A stretch of DNA of 64,000 bases from an uncultured Cohaesibacter sp. (GCF_963667045.1 NZ_OY762934.1:3488501-3552500), one strand, 5' to 3'. Positions 14,850-24,290 are shown, numbered from the stretch's first letter. Program-made: numbers and translations. The notes: generated from the letters alone by a model not told the origin.

Positions 14850-16886
14850 TTAAGAAATTTTTTGCACTTCGGCTTTTGAATTCAAAAGATCTCTGTAAGC
14901 TTGCGACAGGCGCATTTCAAATGAAAGATCATCACGAAATGCTAAGTTGTTGATATTGTCTTTTAGCTTGTAGAAATCAGACAAAAGGTTTCCTGAGAAA
15001 TATGCATTTTTTCGAATTAAACTCAAACCTTGTGTAATGTATTCGCGTTTTCCAAATTGAGATAATGCACCTTGTAAAAGATCTATCGTGTGTGAACCAT
15101 AGCGGAGAACAAGCATATCAATGTGTCTGAGAAATGCACCATGTAAAAAATACAAATGTTTGCTTGGTTCTCCTTGAGAAAGCCCTGATTGCTTGTGTTC
15201 GTATTGAACACCAAGTTCCGAACTGTGTACCCAAGACGAAGCCACACCTGCGAGTTCAATCTTGAAACTCCAGTCTTCATACATTCGTAGCATCGTCTCA
15301 AAGCCACAAGTTCTGTTGTATAACTTGCGAGAGAATGTCATATCTCGTGGGATATGGCCTCTTCGCCCTGCAATAAGAGGCAGTGCGTCTTTCTGGGCGC
15401 TGTTAGCAAAATTTTCAAAAGTCCAGACATCTATCCCGTCATTGCGTCTGTAAATTACATCTGAGTATGCAACAACATCATCGTTGCCCTTCATTGCGTC
15501 AATTTCAGCGGAAAGCTTGAGTGGCATCAGTTGGTCGTCGGCATCTACCGTGCTGATTAGCTCGTTGGAAGCAATCTGGATGCCTTTGTGTCGTGACATC
15601 CCTGGTCCCACATTTCGTTTGTTGAGTATAAGTTTTCCATTGCCGAGCTGTACAAGCCGTTCAGCCACCTGTACGGTATCATCGCTAGATAAGTCATCTA
15701 CTATAACCGCTTCTGCTGCAACACCAGTTTGCGCCCACACTGATGCAACGGTTTCTTCAAGAGTATCTGCAGCGTTCCAAACTGGTATGATCACGCTAAC
15801 TCCCGCAGGGGAAGCGATTAGGGAAGGGGATGAGAGTTGCTTTTTTAGATCTTGAGCAGCAACGCGAAAGTTAGTGTCAATGCTGTATTTACTCAGGTGT
15901 TCCAGCTTTCTTGCCTTCTCTTCTTCTCTCGCTAATTGGTATCTCCAACCTATTACTGTGCGAAACAGCGGGCTACGGAGAACGACCCCTTCGCGCGTGC
16001 ATGAGTAAGATTGCAAGATCTTTTCGGCGGGAAAAAGGGTTTGCGATTCTGGTCTCACGAAGATGTCAGAATCTCCATCCAATGAGTCGTTTAGCCATTT
16101 TTGAAATGGCTCCAACAAACTTTCATTTACTCCTTTCAAGTAGTTTGCAGAAGAAGTTATTCCAATCTTCTTGTTTAGTCTGTGCTTTTTGATGGGAATT
16201 CCAAGGAATTCCTCAATTTTATTGTACGCCCCTTCTTGATCTATTTTCAAAGAACCATAATCAACAATCAAGATTCTATCTGGAAAGACTCTTTTTGCTT
16301 CAAATAAGGCGCGGTTCATAAACTGCCACCAGAGACAGGACCAAATCACTTGTCGGTCAACTTCACTTTCATTTGGAACGACGACTTGCTCGTTGAAGCG
16401 CTGAAGAACTTCTCTTCCAAATCTTGGTCGATCTGTGGGGTGGAACTCTTCTCCGAAAAAAGAAAAATGGTTGGCTGCAGAATTAATCGTTCCTACCACG
16501 TCACGCAGTACGCCGATGACCTTTATGCTAGGGTCGCTAGATAAATAAGCTTCAAGACGCCCGTTTCCTCTAATTAACTTGGTTAAGCGGTGGCCATTCC
16601 CCTTAAAAATTCTGGCGATCATTTGGTCATGAAGAGAATGCGATTTTCGCAGAAAAAGAGGACTTTCACAATGCACGTGTATTCCAAACGGAGAAAAATT
16701 TCTTGTATCAAATGGTTCTGCTGCCACCTTGCCAGTTTTATTAACTTTCTCTGGTGACCAAAGATATGGTTCATAGAAAAAAGAAGAATCTCCTAATTCT
16801 TTCAAAGCAGATGCGATTTCTTCAAACAAAAATGACGTTCCGGATCGGCCTACACCCGCTATAATTATTTTATTCTGATGGGCCAT
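14850..16886 (-). CDS. Sulfotransferase-glycosyltransferase (GT2) fusion
   Basis: 678 residues. Residues 5-260 are a sulfotransferase: 5'-PSB loop AGVGRSGTSF at 10-19, 3'-phosphate segment VIGVLRDVVGTINSAANHF at 123-141. Residues 362-600 are a GT2 domain: VSVIIPVWNAADTLEETV at 363, VDDLSSDDT at 396, metal-binding DADD at 448. A Lys/Glu-rich linker (about 315-350) joins them. It is the mirror arrangement of part of the 967-residue protein at 1745. Its start overlaps the end of the upstream GT2 gene by 17 bp, so the two are co-transcribed. Predicted role: adding a sugar and a sulfate, or sulfating and extending, a surface polymer. AT-rich composition suggests transfer. Confidence 0.85.
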   Translation of the reverse strand: MAHQNKIIIAGVGRSGTSFLFEEIASALKELGDSSFFYEPYLWSPEKVNKTGKVAAEPFDTRNFSPFGIHVHCESPLFLRKSHSLHDQMIARIFKGNGHRLTKLIRGNGRLEAYLSSDPSIKVIGVLRDVVGTINSAANHFSFFGEEFHPTDRPRFGREVLQRFNEQVVVPNESEVDRQVIWSCLWWQFMNRALFEAKRVFPDRILIVDYGSLKIDQEGAYNKIEEFLGIPIKKHRLNKKIGITSSANYLKGVNESLLEPFQKWLNDSLDGDSDIFVRPESQTLFPAEKILQSYSCTREGVVLRSPLFRTVIGWRYQLAREEEKARKLEHLSKYSIDTNFRVAAQDLKKQLSSPSLIASPAGVSVIIPVWNAADTLEETVASVWAQTGVAAEAVIVDDLSSDDTVQVAERLVQLGNGKLILNKRNVGPGMSRHKGIQIASNELISTVDADDQLMPLKLSAEIDAMKGNDDVVAYSDVIYRRNDGIDVWTFENFANSAQKDALPLIAGRRGHIPRDMTFSRKLYNRTCGFETMLRMYEDWSFKIELAGVASSWVHSSELGVQYEHKQSGLSQGEPSKHLYFLHGAFLRHIDMLVLRYGSHTIDLLQGALSQFGKREYITQGLSLIRKNAYFSGNLLSDFYKLKDNINNLAFRDDLSFEMRLSQAYRDLLNSKAEVQKIS

Positions 16887-17619
16887 TGCGCCAACCTCTT
16901 TTCGTCTTTGCCCATTCGGGCATGGGTAAATTTTTCGTTCTGAAGAGCTCTCGAAAGTTTTCGTAAACTCTGTCTTCAGGGTAAGCTGTACGACAAATCT
17001 TCATTCGTTCTTCAGTGCGTTCTGAAAATCCTTCAAAGGAGACGCCCGTTGTATCAATCAAAGCTATATCTATGTCAATAAACTTAGGTGAGTATCCGTA
17101 CTGATCACATTGTACATAGAAATTGTAATCAGCTGCAATTTTAAAATCTGTGTCAAAGGGAAAAAGTTCCAGAAGAAAATGCGGTGCAAATGTTGCTTGA
17201 TGTGAACATATCATTCCTTGCCACAAATTATCGTTGTATTGGTAAACTTTCTTGCTGTGAAGGGAAAGCGCCCGACCGTATATTAAAGCTGGAGGGTTAT
17301 TGGCGATTATAGAATTCACACTCTTTAACACGTTGGAAGATGCGAAGCTGTCTCCTGAGTTCATAAAAATAACATACTCACCTGAAGCTATAGCTGCACC
17401 CTTGTTCATCGCATCATAAATGCCGCTGTCTGCCTCGGAGAGCCAGTGGTCAATTTGAGAGTCCATGTCTTCCAAAACTTTGCTTGAACAGTCATCAGAC
17501 CACCCATCAATTACAATGATTTCAAAGTCGCGAAAGCTTTGGGCGCAGGTGCGTTCAAGTGTTTCTTTGAGGCCGTCACAATTGTTGTAGTTGATGGTTA
17601 TTACAGAAAATTTAGGCAT
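16870..17619 (-). CDS. Family-2 glycosyltransferase
   Basis: A 249-residue single-domain GT2 of the WcaE-like type: FSVITINYNNCDGLKETLERT at 4, IVIDGWSDDCS at 35, SEADSGIYDAMNKGA at 61 and FMNSGDSF at 90. These are the same motifs as the first GT2 module of the protein at 1745-4648 (DKGIYDAMNRG, FLNSGD), so the two are probably paralogous. It is the first gene of the three-gene minus-strand operon and has a purine-poor AT-rich leader. Sugar donor unknown. Confidence 0.85.
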   Translation of the reverse strand: MPKFSVITINYNNCDGLKETLERTCAQSFRDFEIIVIDGWSDDCSSKVLEDMDSQIDHWLSEADSGIYDAMNKGAAIASGEYVIFMNSGDSFASSNVLKSVNSIIANNPPALIYGRALSLHSKKVYQYNDNLWQGMICSHQATFAPHFLLELFPFDTDFKIAADYNFYVQCDQYGYSPKFIDIDIALIDTTGVSFEGFSERTEERMKICRTAYPEDRVYENFRELFRTKNLPMPEWAKTKRGWRNGPSE

Positions 17620-18225
17620 TTTGAATCGTATTCCTTTTAGGTCACAGAGAGTGCATGCTAAAAACGGGGACTTGATGAATTAGTTTTAAAATTGTCTCAA
17701 GAAGCAGTAAGAGAATTGGGACTGATTAATGTATGCTTGGTCCTGATGCCAACTGAACCTTTTTAAAGCGATAGTTGAGCTACTCCCAGAAAAACAAACA
17801 GTGCTATCATTGATAGTTTTTGACCAAAACGGCTCAAAAACAAGAAAAAATTTACTTAATACCCCCAGTTTTAGTGAGGTGCTTTCGTGGAATTCATGTT
17901 GCTATTTTCAACTATCTATTGATAGTAATGACTCAAATTTACGAGTTTAGTTTTTTCTCGTTCAATGCCCAAAACCATCATCCAGCATGCTCTTGGAACT
18001 GTTAAAGTATATCAAAGTGATATTGTCTCAGCCGCTCGTACTGTTGTGCTGCTCCACATATGCCTGAGCTGGAGACCTGCGTTGTTCACGTTCTTGTCGA
18101 TCAGGACTTTTTACCCTCAACAGGGATGAAAATCATACAGTATCCTCCGTTTGGTCGTCTTGTGGATTTTGTTGATTCCTATAGTATAACGCAAAACGCC
18201 CGCATTCTACCCGCGGACTAAATTA
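17620..18225. other. Intergenic AT-rich stretch, no supported gene
   Basis: It holds the leader of the glycan operon (nearest 200 bp, very AT-rich) and, from about 18058, about 165 bp that can be read as open but match nothing I know. At 18069 the bases AGCTGGAGACCTGC resemble an IS5 end with its AGCT target but differ soon after. No terminator hairpin is evident. Confidence 0.4.
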
Positions 18226-18262
18226 GCAGCTTAAACTGTGCAGATTCCGGTGCGGCAATACA
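18226..18262 (+). repeat. IS3 right-end repeat, copy 2
   Basis: Same sequence and orientation as 13715-13750. It ends in CA at 18262, as IS3 elements do, exactly where the truncated IS5-type transposase coding sequence begins. It therefore seems to be the leftover end of an IS3 that landed in that transposase gene. Confidence 0.75.
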
Positions 18263-18953
18263 AGTTTGTCGTACCGGGTTGCAACGTGGCGGAAGTCTTT
18301 GAGGCGACGGAAGGCATTTTCGATAAGGTGTCGATCCTTGTAACGCCGCTCATCATCGCGGATTGAGCACTTGCGATTTGCGCGGCCTGGATTGACCGGG
18401 ACCATAGCTGACTGGCGCAAGTGCTTTCACAGGCTGTTGGCGTCATAGCCTTTGTCTGCGAGTAAGTATCTCGCACCGTTCAAGCTGCTCAGCAGCAGAG
18501 GCGCAATCGGACTATCTGCTGCATTGCCACCAGTCAATTCGAACGCAAAGGGGCGGGCGATGACATCGGTCAGACGTGAATTTTGGTGGTTTGGCCTTCC
18601 TGCGACGGTCTGATCGCCTGATTTTTTGCCCCCCTTTACCGCCACTGGCTGAGCGGTGTGCCTTGACATAGGTGCTATTGATAGCCGTTGCTTCTGGTCA
18701 CGGCATCTGATATTGCCAGCGCCTCAACGAGATCAACCCAGAACCGTTTGCGCGACCACCTGTTGAACCGGTTATAGATCGTTGTCGAGGGGCCATAGTC
18801 TGCAGGGCAGTCACGCCAGCCCACCTTCAAAACATGGATGATACCAGAGATCACTCGACAGTCATCGACCCGACGGGCTCCTCCCTTGTTATTGGGTAAA
18901 AGCGGCTCAATCACCGCCCATTGCGCCTCCGGCAACCAAAACAGATGTCCCAT
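18263..18953 (-). pseudogene. IS5-family transposase (IS427/ISL2-like), frameshifted and truncated
   Basis: It starts MGHLFWLPEAQWAVIEPLLP and continues RRVDDCRVISGIIHVLKVG and GPSTTIYNRFNRW, typical of the small two-frame IS5-type transposases. The rest is in other frames: GGKKSGDQTVAGRPNHQNSR, LLADKGYDAN (second Asp) and DRHLIENAFRRLKDFRHVAT (Glu) up to RYDKL. The last residues are replaced by IS3 end sequence at 18262. Internal deletions and frameshifts make it dead. It is unrelated to the three intact IS5 copies at the DNA level. Confidence 0.82.
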
Positions 18954-19002
18954 TCAAGCCTCCAATCCGGTGATTGGATCAAGTGAATCTGATTTGCCTC
19001 GC

Positions 19003-19107
19003 CAGTTCAATGGTATCAATCGGTTTTGACCCTGACCTCCTGAAACAACAAACTGATTCACCTTGTTCTGGCTGAAATTTCGTCAAAAATGAACAACTTA
19101 CGAGGCC
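19003..19107 (+). repeat. Degenerate ~105-bp repeat, copy 2
   Basis: Inverted relative to 4809-4913. Both contain the stretch CAGTTCAATGGTATCAAT and the segment around CCTGAAACAACAAACTG. It lies between the IS427-like remnant and the 3' end of the WcbI-GSCFA gene. No coding sense is visible. The remaining 90 bp to 19195 is AT-rich and featureless. Confidence 0.65.
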
Positions 19108-19195
19108 AGCGGCAAAATGTGTTGATATTTCAGCATCGGTTTCATTTCATTTAGAAAAATTTTCTTTTATATTTGATTCTTTCTTTGCTGTATAC

Positions 19196-21130
19196 TTAAA
19201 ATTTAACCAACAATTCCTCATCGCATATAACTTCATCTTGCCTTTTGAGTTCTTCTTCAATATATTTCGGCGTTTCCGGAGAGTTTTGAATAGGTTTTTC
19301 TTGGGGTGTGTCTAGTTTTTCTCGAGTGACAAGTTTATCGCGGAAAACTTCCATGACGTGGGCAACTCCATCCTGATGAACAGACCGTAAGTCATTTTCG
19401 TAATACGTTCCTTTATTAAAGTTTCCTGTTATTATTTCGTATGATGGGAAGTATTGCACATTGTTGAAAACATCCGCAATTTCCCCGGAAACCGAACGAA
19501 GAACAGACTTGCTGTATGTGGTGGCGGTAAGAACGTCTTTATTGCTATATGTTGCAATTAATGGGACTGGAGAGACGGTAAATATTACTTTAGCCTTAGG
19601 ATTTATAATGCTTAATTCTTTCAAAAAGGCAATAATATCGCTCTTGATCGAGTTATAGGATTGATTGCAAAAGCCGAAGTTCCGAGCATCCGCATGCCTT
19701 GTTACTGCGCCTGGAGAAACAGGAAATACGGCACCATCACGTTTATCAAACCAACACTCTGTTAGCCCTAATGTAAAGACGAAAACGTCGAGCGTTTCAA
19801 ACATCTCCCGAACCTTTTCGAAGTGGCGCTTTCTATCCTCGCAGACGGACTTTGGATCTTCAAACACCTCTCCAATATTTGGACGAAATGGATCAATATA
19901 TCCACTATCGGTTTTCCAAAAGCTTTCAAGAGGATCGAACTTGCCGTAGGAGCGGAGTACTAGTTGCAATAGTTGCTTCGCTGTGTAGATGTTGCCATAA
20001 CGCGCAGAAAATAAGCCGTAACCTAGGCTTTGAGCCTTATCCTCTTTCATATCAGATGGCGGCATCTCTGTAACATAGTAGTTCAAGCCATCATTAATCA
20101 TTGCTCTGGCTACATGTTGTGCAAAGCAGCTTCCTGCAGTTGCAACACGAGTGGTAGGAGAAATTACCGGAGTTAAGTGCTCCGCAACAAGAATATCTTT
20201 CATCTCTAAACTAGAAACAGCTTTTGACCAAAAATGACAACGAGACTTTTTCTTATAAGGATTTGTTGTGGGTTCGGGAGCCTTCCCTGCCCACGCCTGA
20301 TATGCCATATCAAATCTCTCGAGATCTTTTGCTCCAATCTTAAAGTCATCCCATGTTCTGGCATATTCATAAAGCGCTGAAACCATTTCATTTAAGTCAT
20401 ACAATTTTTGGCCACGCTTATAATAATGTTTCGTATTGTCTAACAAATTTATCGCATCTGGATGGTTCAAATTGGGTTCAACCCCAAAACTCAACAGAGG
20501 GTCAGGGAAAAAATCTGACAGAGAGGTCTCTGGAAGTTTCAAGCCGGTATCTTCAAGGATGCCTGAAAGTACATCCTCGATAACAACAGATTTTGGATGG
20601 TTCCCAGTGTGAAAGAAAACCCCACTAGACATCCATTTTTCAAATAAAAATTCTGGATTTCTAACATGCTCAGAGAGCAAATCTAGAAAAATTTGACGAT
20701 GAACTTCGAAATCAGATCTGTATCCGATAGCGTTAATAAATTCAGGGTTATACAATTCGGCAGCACTTTCTTTCGACAATCCTCTTTTGAAAGCCGAAAT
20801 CATAATGCAGGGCACATTATCTTGAACTTTCCAGTTATCGCCAATTTTAACTTTCACAGAAGAGTGATCGGGTGTCAGACCCCAAAATCTTAAGAAAGGA
20901 AAACGAACAACATTTTCTAGTCCGGACAATATTTCAAAATGCTTTTTAAAACCTTCGCGAGACGACAGGTCCTGAGCTATTATGAGGTCGAAACTGGATG
21001 GATCTAATTCAATCAAACGATCGATCGGTTCAGTCAAAAAGTTGTAATGCTGAACACTGTTTTTACCAAAAGCAGTCAGATGCTGCCTAATTGTCAAACC
21101 ATTACAATTTGCCACAATAAGAATCTTCAA
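19196..21130 (-). CDS. WcbI-GSCFA two-domain polysaccharide-modification protein
   Basis: About 644 residues, from a TTG at 21130 preceded by AGGAG at good spacing; the frame is open further upstream but that part reads into IS3-end DNA. The N-terminal ~300 residues begin LKILIVANCNGLTIRQHLTA, the ANCxG start of WcbI-type capsule acetyltransferase-like domains. From about residue 320 a GSCFA domain follows: VATAGSCFAQHVARAM, FVFTLGLTECWFD and VIFTVSPVPL. GSCFA is an SGNH-hydrolase-like family. Both domains point to acyl transfer or removal on a capsule sugar; the chemistry is inferred. Low GC, like the other glycan genes here. The nearest genes on both sides are IS remnants. Confidence 0.82.
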   Translation of the reverse strand: MKILIVANCNGLTIRQHLTAFGKNSVQHYNFLTEPIDRLIELDPSSFDLIIAQDLSSREGFKKHFEILSGLENVVRFPFLRFWGLTPDHSSVKVKIGDNWKVQDNVPCIMISAFKRGLSKESAAELYNPEFINAIGYRSDFEVHRQIFLDLLSEHVRNPEFLFEKWMSSGVFFHTGNHPKSVVIEDVLSGILEDTGLKLPETSLSDFFPDPLLSFGVEPNLNHPDAINLLDNTKHYYKRGQKLYDLNEMVSALYEYARTWDDFKIGAKDLERFDMAYQAWAGKAPEPTTNPYKKKSRCHFWSKAVSSLEMKDILVAEHLTPVISPTTRVATAGSCFAQHVARAMINDGLNYYVTEMPPSDMKEDKAQSLGYGLFSARYGNIYTAKQLLQLVLRSYGKFDPLESFWKTDSGYIDPFRPNIGEVFEDPKSVCEDRKRHFEKVREMFETLDVFVFTLGLTECWFDKRDGAVFPVSPGAVTRHADARNFGFCNQSYNSIKSDIIAFLKELSIINPKAKVIFTVSPVPLIATYSNKDVLTATTYSKSVLRSVSGEIADVFNNVQYFPSYEIITGNFNKGTYYENDLRSVHQDGVAHVMEVFRDKLVTREKLDTPQEKPIQNSPETPKYIEEELKRQDEVICDEELLVKF

Positions 21131-21277
21131 TGAAAATGCTCCTATAGCGTTCAAAAACACATAGGCAGTCTGCACGGACTGGTAGATACTACAAGGAAAA
21201 AGTAAGTTATCGACAGAAAGTGATCCACGCCGCTTGAGAGAGGGGCCTGAAAAGTCGGGCCATGTGTTACGGTAGAT

Positions 21278-21348
21278 TGTTCCTCCCCCAATGAATTGGT
21301 GCGCCGTTATAGTTAGGACAACGGAGGATTCGATATGCCGAACAAGCT
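21278..21348 (+). mobile_element. IS3-family element, 5' end (second copy)
   Basis: TGTTCCTCCCCCAATG, then the leader with GTTATAGTTAGGA, an AGGA-containing ribosome site and an orfA start coding MPNK. This is the same end as at 5216. It is interrupted at codon 5 by IS5 copy 3 at AGCT. The rest of the element is not seen beyond copy 3. Confidence 0.72.
21345..21348. repeat. AGCT target-site duplication, left of IS5 copy 3
   Basis: AGCT precedes GGAGACCC; AGCT at 22625-22628 follows the right end. Confidence 0.8.
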
Positions 21349-22624
21349 GGAGACCCGCAAAAACCGCTTGATTTGACCGCTGGAAATCCGTCAAGGCTGG
21401 CGGCCACGGCTCATTTCAGCGCTGATTGCGCTATTTTCGATGATATTGGGTCTTCTTTCTGCCCTTTTGGGCAGACTCATGCCATGGCGCTTCTGCGTTC
21501 ATGGAAGATCAAGCGATCAAAATTGTAGGCGAGGTTGGCCAGCGTCAGTTTCGTTTCAGCCCGAGCAATCCCGATCGTGCGTATGAACAGGCCGTAGCGG
21601 TTCTTCTGATGGGCAAAGACATGCTCGACACGAGCACGTATCGATGACTTCTTCGCATTGGCACGGGATGTTGCCATCGGCATGGGTTTGCCTGCTGGCT
21701 TGCGTCGATGGACTTGGCTTGTCAGCATGTTGCTGGCCAGCCATTTCTCATTGCTCTGAGAACGATAGGCACTATCAGCCCAGACATCGGAGGCAGTATT
21801 GTCCTTACACAAGACATATCTTAACTGACGCCCGTCCGCATCAGCGGCCGACGTCACCATGCTGCCCCTTATGAAGCCGAATTTGCGATCAATGCTGATA
21901 TGGCTCTTGTAGCCAAATACTGGAAGGGCAATCTGAGGCAATGGTGTTCCGTCTGGCCGATAGCGCACTTTTCCGCCAATCTTCAGTGTCCAGCGAGCAT
22001 TGGTATCCTTTTGCGCGGCCTTATTCGGCTGATCTGGCCAAATCTCTTTGGCAGACTTGCCTTCCTTGACCGCCTCCTTCTCGCCATCGGTATTGCGTTG
22101 CTTGGGAGCGGGAACCAAAGTGGCATCCACTATCTGTCCCGACATAGGGATGTAGCCCTTCTTGTGCAATTGCCAATCAAAGGCCTTCATGACGCGCTTC
22201 AGGGTACCGGTCTCCGTCATGCGATTGCGGAAATGACGGATGGTATTCTCGTCGGGAGTGGAGCCCCCCAATTCAAAGTTCAGAAACCGCATCCAGGACA
22301 GGCGATCACGGATCATGAATTCCATTTTGGCATCGGACAAATTGTGCTGAGCCTGCAGGATCAGGACCTTGAACATGGACACAGGGTCAAACGGAGGGCG
22401 ACCGCCCTTGGACCCACCACCGTAGCCGAGACCTTCAACAAGCCAGACACGAAAATACTCAAAGTCAATCGTGGCATCGAGAACCTCAAGAGGATCACCA
22501 TGCTTGCTCAGACGTTCAAGATGCTCGGGCAAACCGAAAAGATTGCTTGGATTCATGCCATATCCCCCATGACATCAGGGAATCACACACCCGACCAAAT
22601 TGTGAGAGGTTTTTGCGGGGCTCC
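21349..22624 (-). mobile_element. IS5-family insertion sequence, copy 3
   Basis: Same 1276-bp length and terminal repeats as copies 1 and 2, same orientation as copy 1. A few base differences are visible near the right end (ACCCGACCAAATTG here, ACCCGTCAAAATTG in copy 1) and one in the transposase gene. Confidence 0.9.
21477..22556 (-). CDS. IS5-family transposase, copy 3
   Basis: 359 residues with catalytic D144, D261 and E311 as in the other copies. The only protein difference is G47 in place of D47, in the glycine-rich stretch GYGxGSKGGRPP before the conserved DUF772-like region. The frame is intact. Confidence 0.93.
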   Translation of the reverse strand: MNPSNLFGLPEHLERLSKHGDPLEVLDATIDFEYFRVWLVEGLGYGGGSKGGRPPFDPVSMFKVLILQAQHNLSDAKMEFMIRDRLSWMRFLNFELGGSTPDENTIRHFRNRMTETGTLKRVMKAFDWQLHKKGYIPMSGQIVDATLVPAPKQRNTDGEKEAVKEGKSAKEIWPDQPNKAAQKDTNARWTLKIGGKVRYRPDGTPLPQIALPVFGYKSHISIDRKFGFIRGSMVTSAADADGRQLRYVLCKDNTASDVWADSAYRSQSNEKWLASNMLTSQVHRRKPAGKPMPMATSRANAKKSSIRARVEHVFAHQKNRYGLFIRTIGIARAETKLTLANLAYNFDRLIFHERRSAMA

Positions 22625-22708
22625 AGCTGCCCAATGTATGAACCGGCTGCTGTTCGCACGAGATTTCTTTGCATGTCGCTGGAAGTCGCTCATATGTATC
22701 CGATGGGG

Positions 22709-24044
22709 TGGACACCCCTCCGACGGCATAAGTGTGCCAAACTGGAGAGGTGCTCACCAAGCTGAGGAGGAGATGTTCATGGAGCAGGTTTTCATAATCG
22801 GGATAGATTTGGCAAAGAACACATTTCAGGTTCATGGCGCAACGAAAGCTGGCAACCGCACCTTCAACAAGAAGGTAACACGCGCCAGGCTGATTTCTTT
22901 TCTCACAGAGATCCCCAACTGCATAGTTGCGATGGAAGCCTGTGCCAGTTCGCATTATTGGGGGCGCAGAGTTGAGGCGCTCGGGCATACCATCAAGCTG
23001 ATCCCACCTGCTTACGTCAAACCATGTGTCAAGCGACAGAAAAATGACGCCAATGATGCCGAAGCGATCGCAGAGGCGGCCTCTCGTCCCACAATGCGCT
23101 TTGTTGCGGTAAAGAGTGTTGAAAAACAGGCTTCCGGAATGGCTCTCCGTACCAGAGATTTGCTCATACGGCAGAAGACGCAGACCATTAATGCCTTACG
23201 GGGGAATTTAGCCGAATATGGAATTATAGCCCTTTGCGGAACGGTTTATCTCAATCGCCTGCGAGAAGCTGTAAATGACCCGGAAACAGAATTACCTGAT
23301 GCTGTAATTGCCAATGCTCGGATACTTCTTGATCACATTGCGTCGTTAGCTGGTCAGATTGGTCAATTGGAAAAGGATATTCGTGAGGCTGCAAAGCAAG
23401 ATGAGCGCACAAGAAAACTGATGAGTATTCCTGGAATTGGTCCGATCACCGCTGTAGCCCTAACCGCCCTTGCATCTGACCGGCAAACTTTCGCAAAGGT
23501 CGAGATTTTGCAGCTTGGACGGGTTTGACGCCAAAACAATATTCTTCGGAAGGAAAGGAACGCATCGGTCATACATCAAAAATGGGGCAACGCGACTTGA
23601 GGCGGCTTCTCATCATTGGAGCGGCGTCAGTTGTTAGATGGGCTATACGGCGTGGTTCCGATCAAGGTAGCTGGCTCGGGCAAATGTTGGTGCGCAAGCC
23701 AAGAATGCTGGTAATCGTCGCATTAGCCAACAAAATGGCCCGAATTGCATGGGCCTTGATGTGGAAGAACGAGGAGTATAGAGATCCCGCGATGGTATAA
23801 TCCACCTTTGTTGCCATAGCGAGACATGCAGGAAGGGTGTAGGTAAGTAAGGACAAACGATCAATGAGACAGGATTGGGAGAACCAGACTCAGGCCGTGC
23901 GCCGCAGAGCGCGCGTATCCGAATTGGACCCGACCCGCATATCTCCATACGGGCCCATGGCGTATCTGGAGGCCGGACACACGACAGCACCTGATCCCTG
24001 TTCATATTGGCCAAAAACTTCTTGCATTTTCCGGGGTGTCCACA
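22709..24044 (+). mobile_element. IS110-family (IS1111-like) insertion sequence
   Basis: TGGACACCCCTCC at the left and GGGGTGTCCACAC at the right are complementary short ends, typical of the IS1111 branch of IS110. One frameshifted transposase gene plus about 240 bp of 3' noncoding DNA lie inside, which is also typical. The 80 bp between IS5 copy 3 and this element (22629-22708) matches nothing I recognise. Confidence 0.75.
22774..23800 (+). pseudogene. IS110-family transposase, frameshifted
   Basis: ATG 22774 lies right behind GAGGAGGAG. The N-terminal DEDD domain (FIIGIDLAKNTFQVHG, then QKNDANDAEAIAEA) and the C-terminal transposase_20 domain (LMSIPGIGPITAVALTAL) are present. A missing G in GCAAAGGTCGAG (GCAAAGGGTCGAG expected, FAKGRDFAAWTGL) at about 23500 stops the frame. 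The rest follows in the next frame: TPKQYSSEGKERIGHTSKMG and ANKMARIAWALMWKNEEYRD, stop 23800. A single-base repair would give a ~340-residue enzyme of normal length. Confidence 0.88.
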
Positions 24045-24075
24045 CACGCTTGCCGAAATAGCAGGTGTTGCACTT

Positions 24076-24290
24076 CGGATGTGAATCTAACGGCTTCTTT
24101 GTCCTTTGAAAAGCCCGAAGCCATATTCTCGATCACTGTTTGCTTCCAGGCGCTGATCATATTGGGATGGACACCATACTTTTTCGACTATTTTGAACGC
24201 ATTAATTTTTCACGGATTGCCTCAAGCGCAATTTAGGCTTTGAAATCGGCAGATTAACGTTTTCTCTTCGTTATCTCGGATCTTCTTTCT
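24076..24290 (-). pseudogene. IS3-family orfA remnant, second copy
   Basis: The minus strand reads KRKRYSADFKA and then, after an in-frame stop, ALEAIREK, YGVHPNMISAWKQTVIENMA and SGFSK. It is the same type as the remnant at 4914-5146, but with the HTH middle retained. The start codon is lost (ATA where ATG stood). Dead remnant. Confidence 0.75.

Noticed and set aside
17820-18005. A small open frame in the AT-rich gap.
   Set aside because: No recognisable features and base composition consistent with noncoding DNA.
18069-18082. AGCTGGAGACCTGC looks like an IS5 left end with its AGCT target.
   Set aside because: Identity stops after about 14 bases and no internal IS5 sequence or second end follows; chance or a very old scar cannot be told apart.
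18058-18222. An open stretch that can be read as about 50 residues (ELETCVVHVLVDQDF...).
   Set aside because: No start with a ribosome site, no family resemblance, and it runs into the IS3 end.
13715-18262. The direct repeats as integrase attachment sites of a genomic island.
   Set aside because: The repeat is explained better as an IS3 right end because it begins with the orfB stop region and ends in CA; no integrase or tRNA is nearby.
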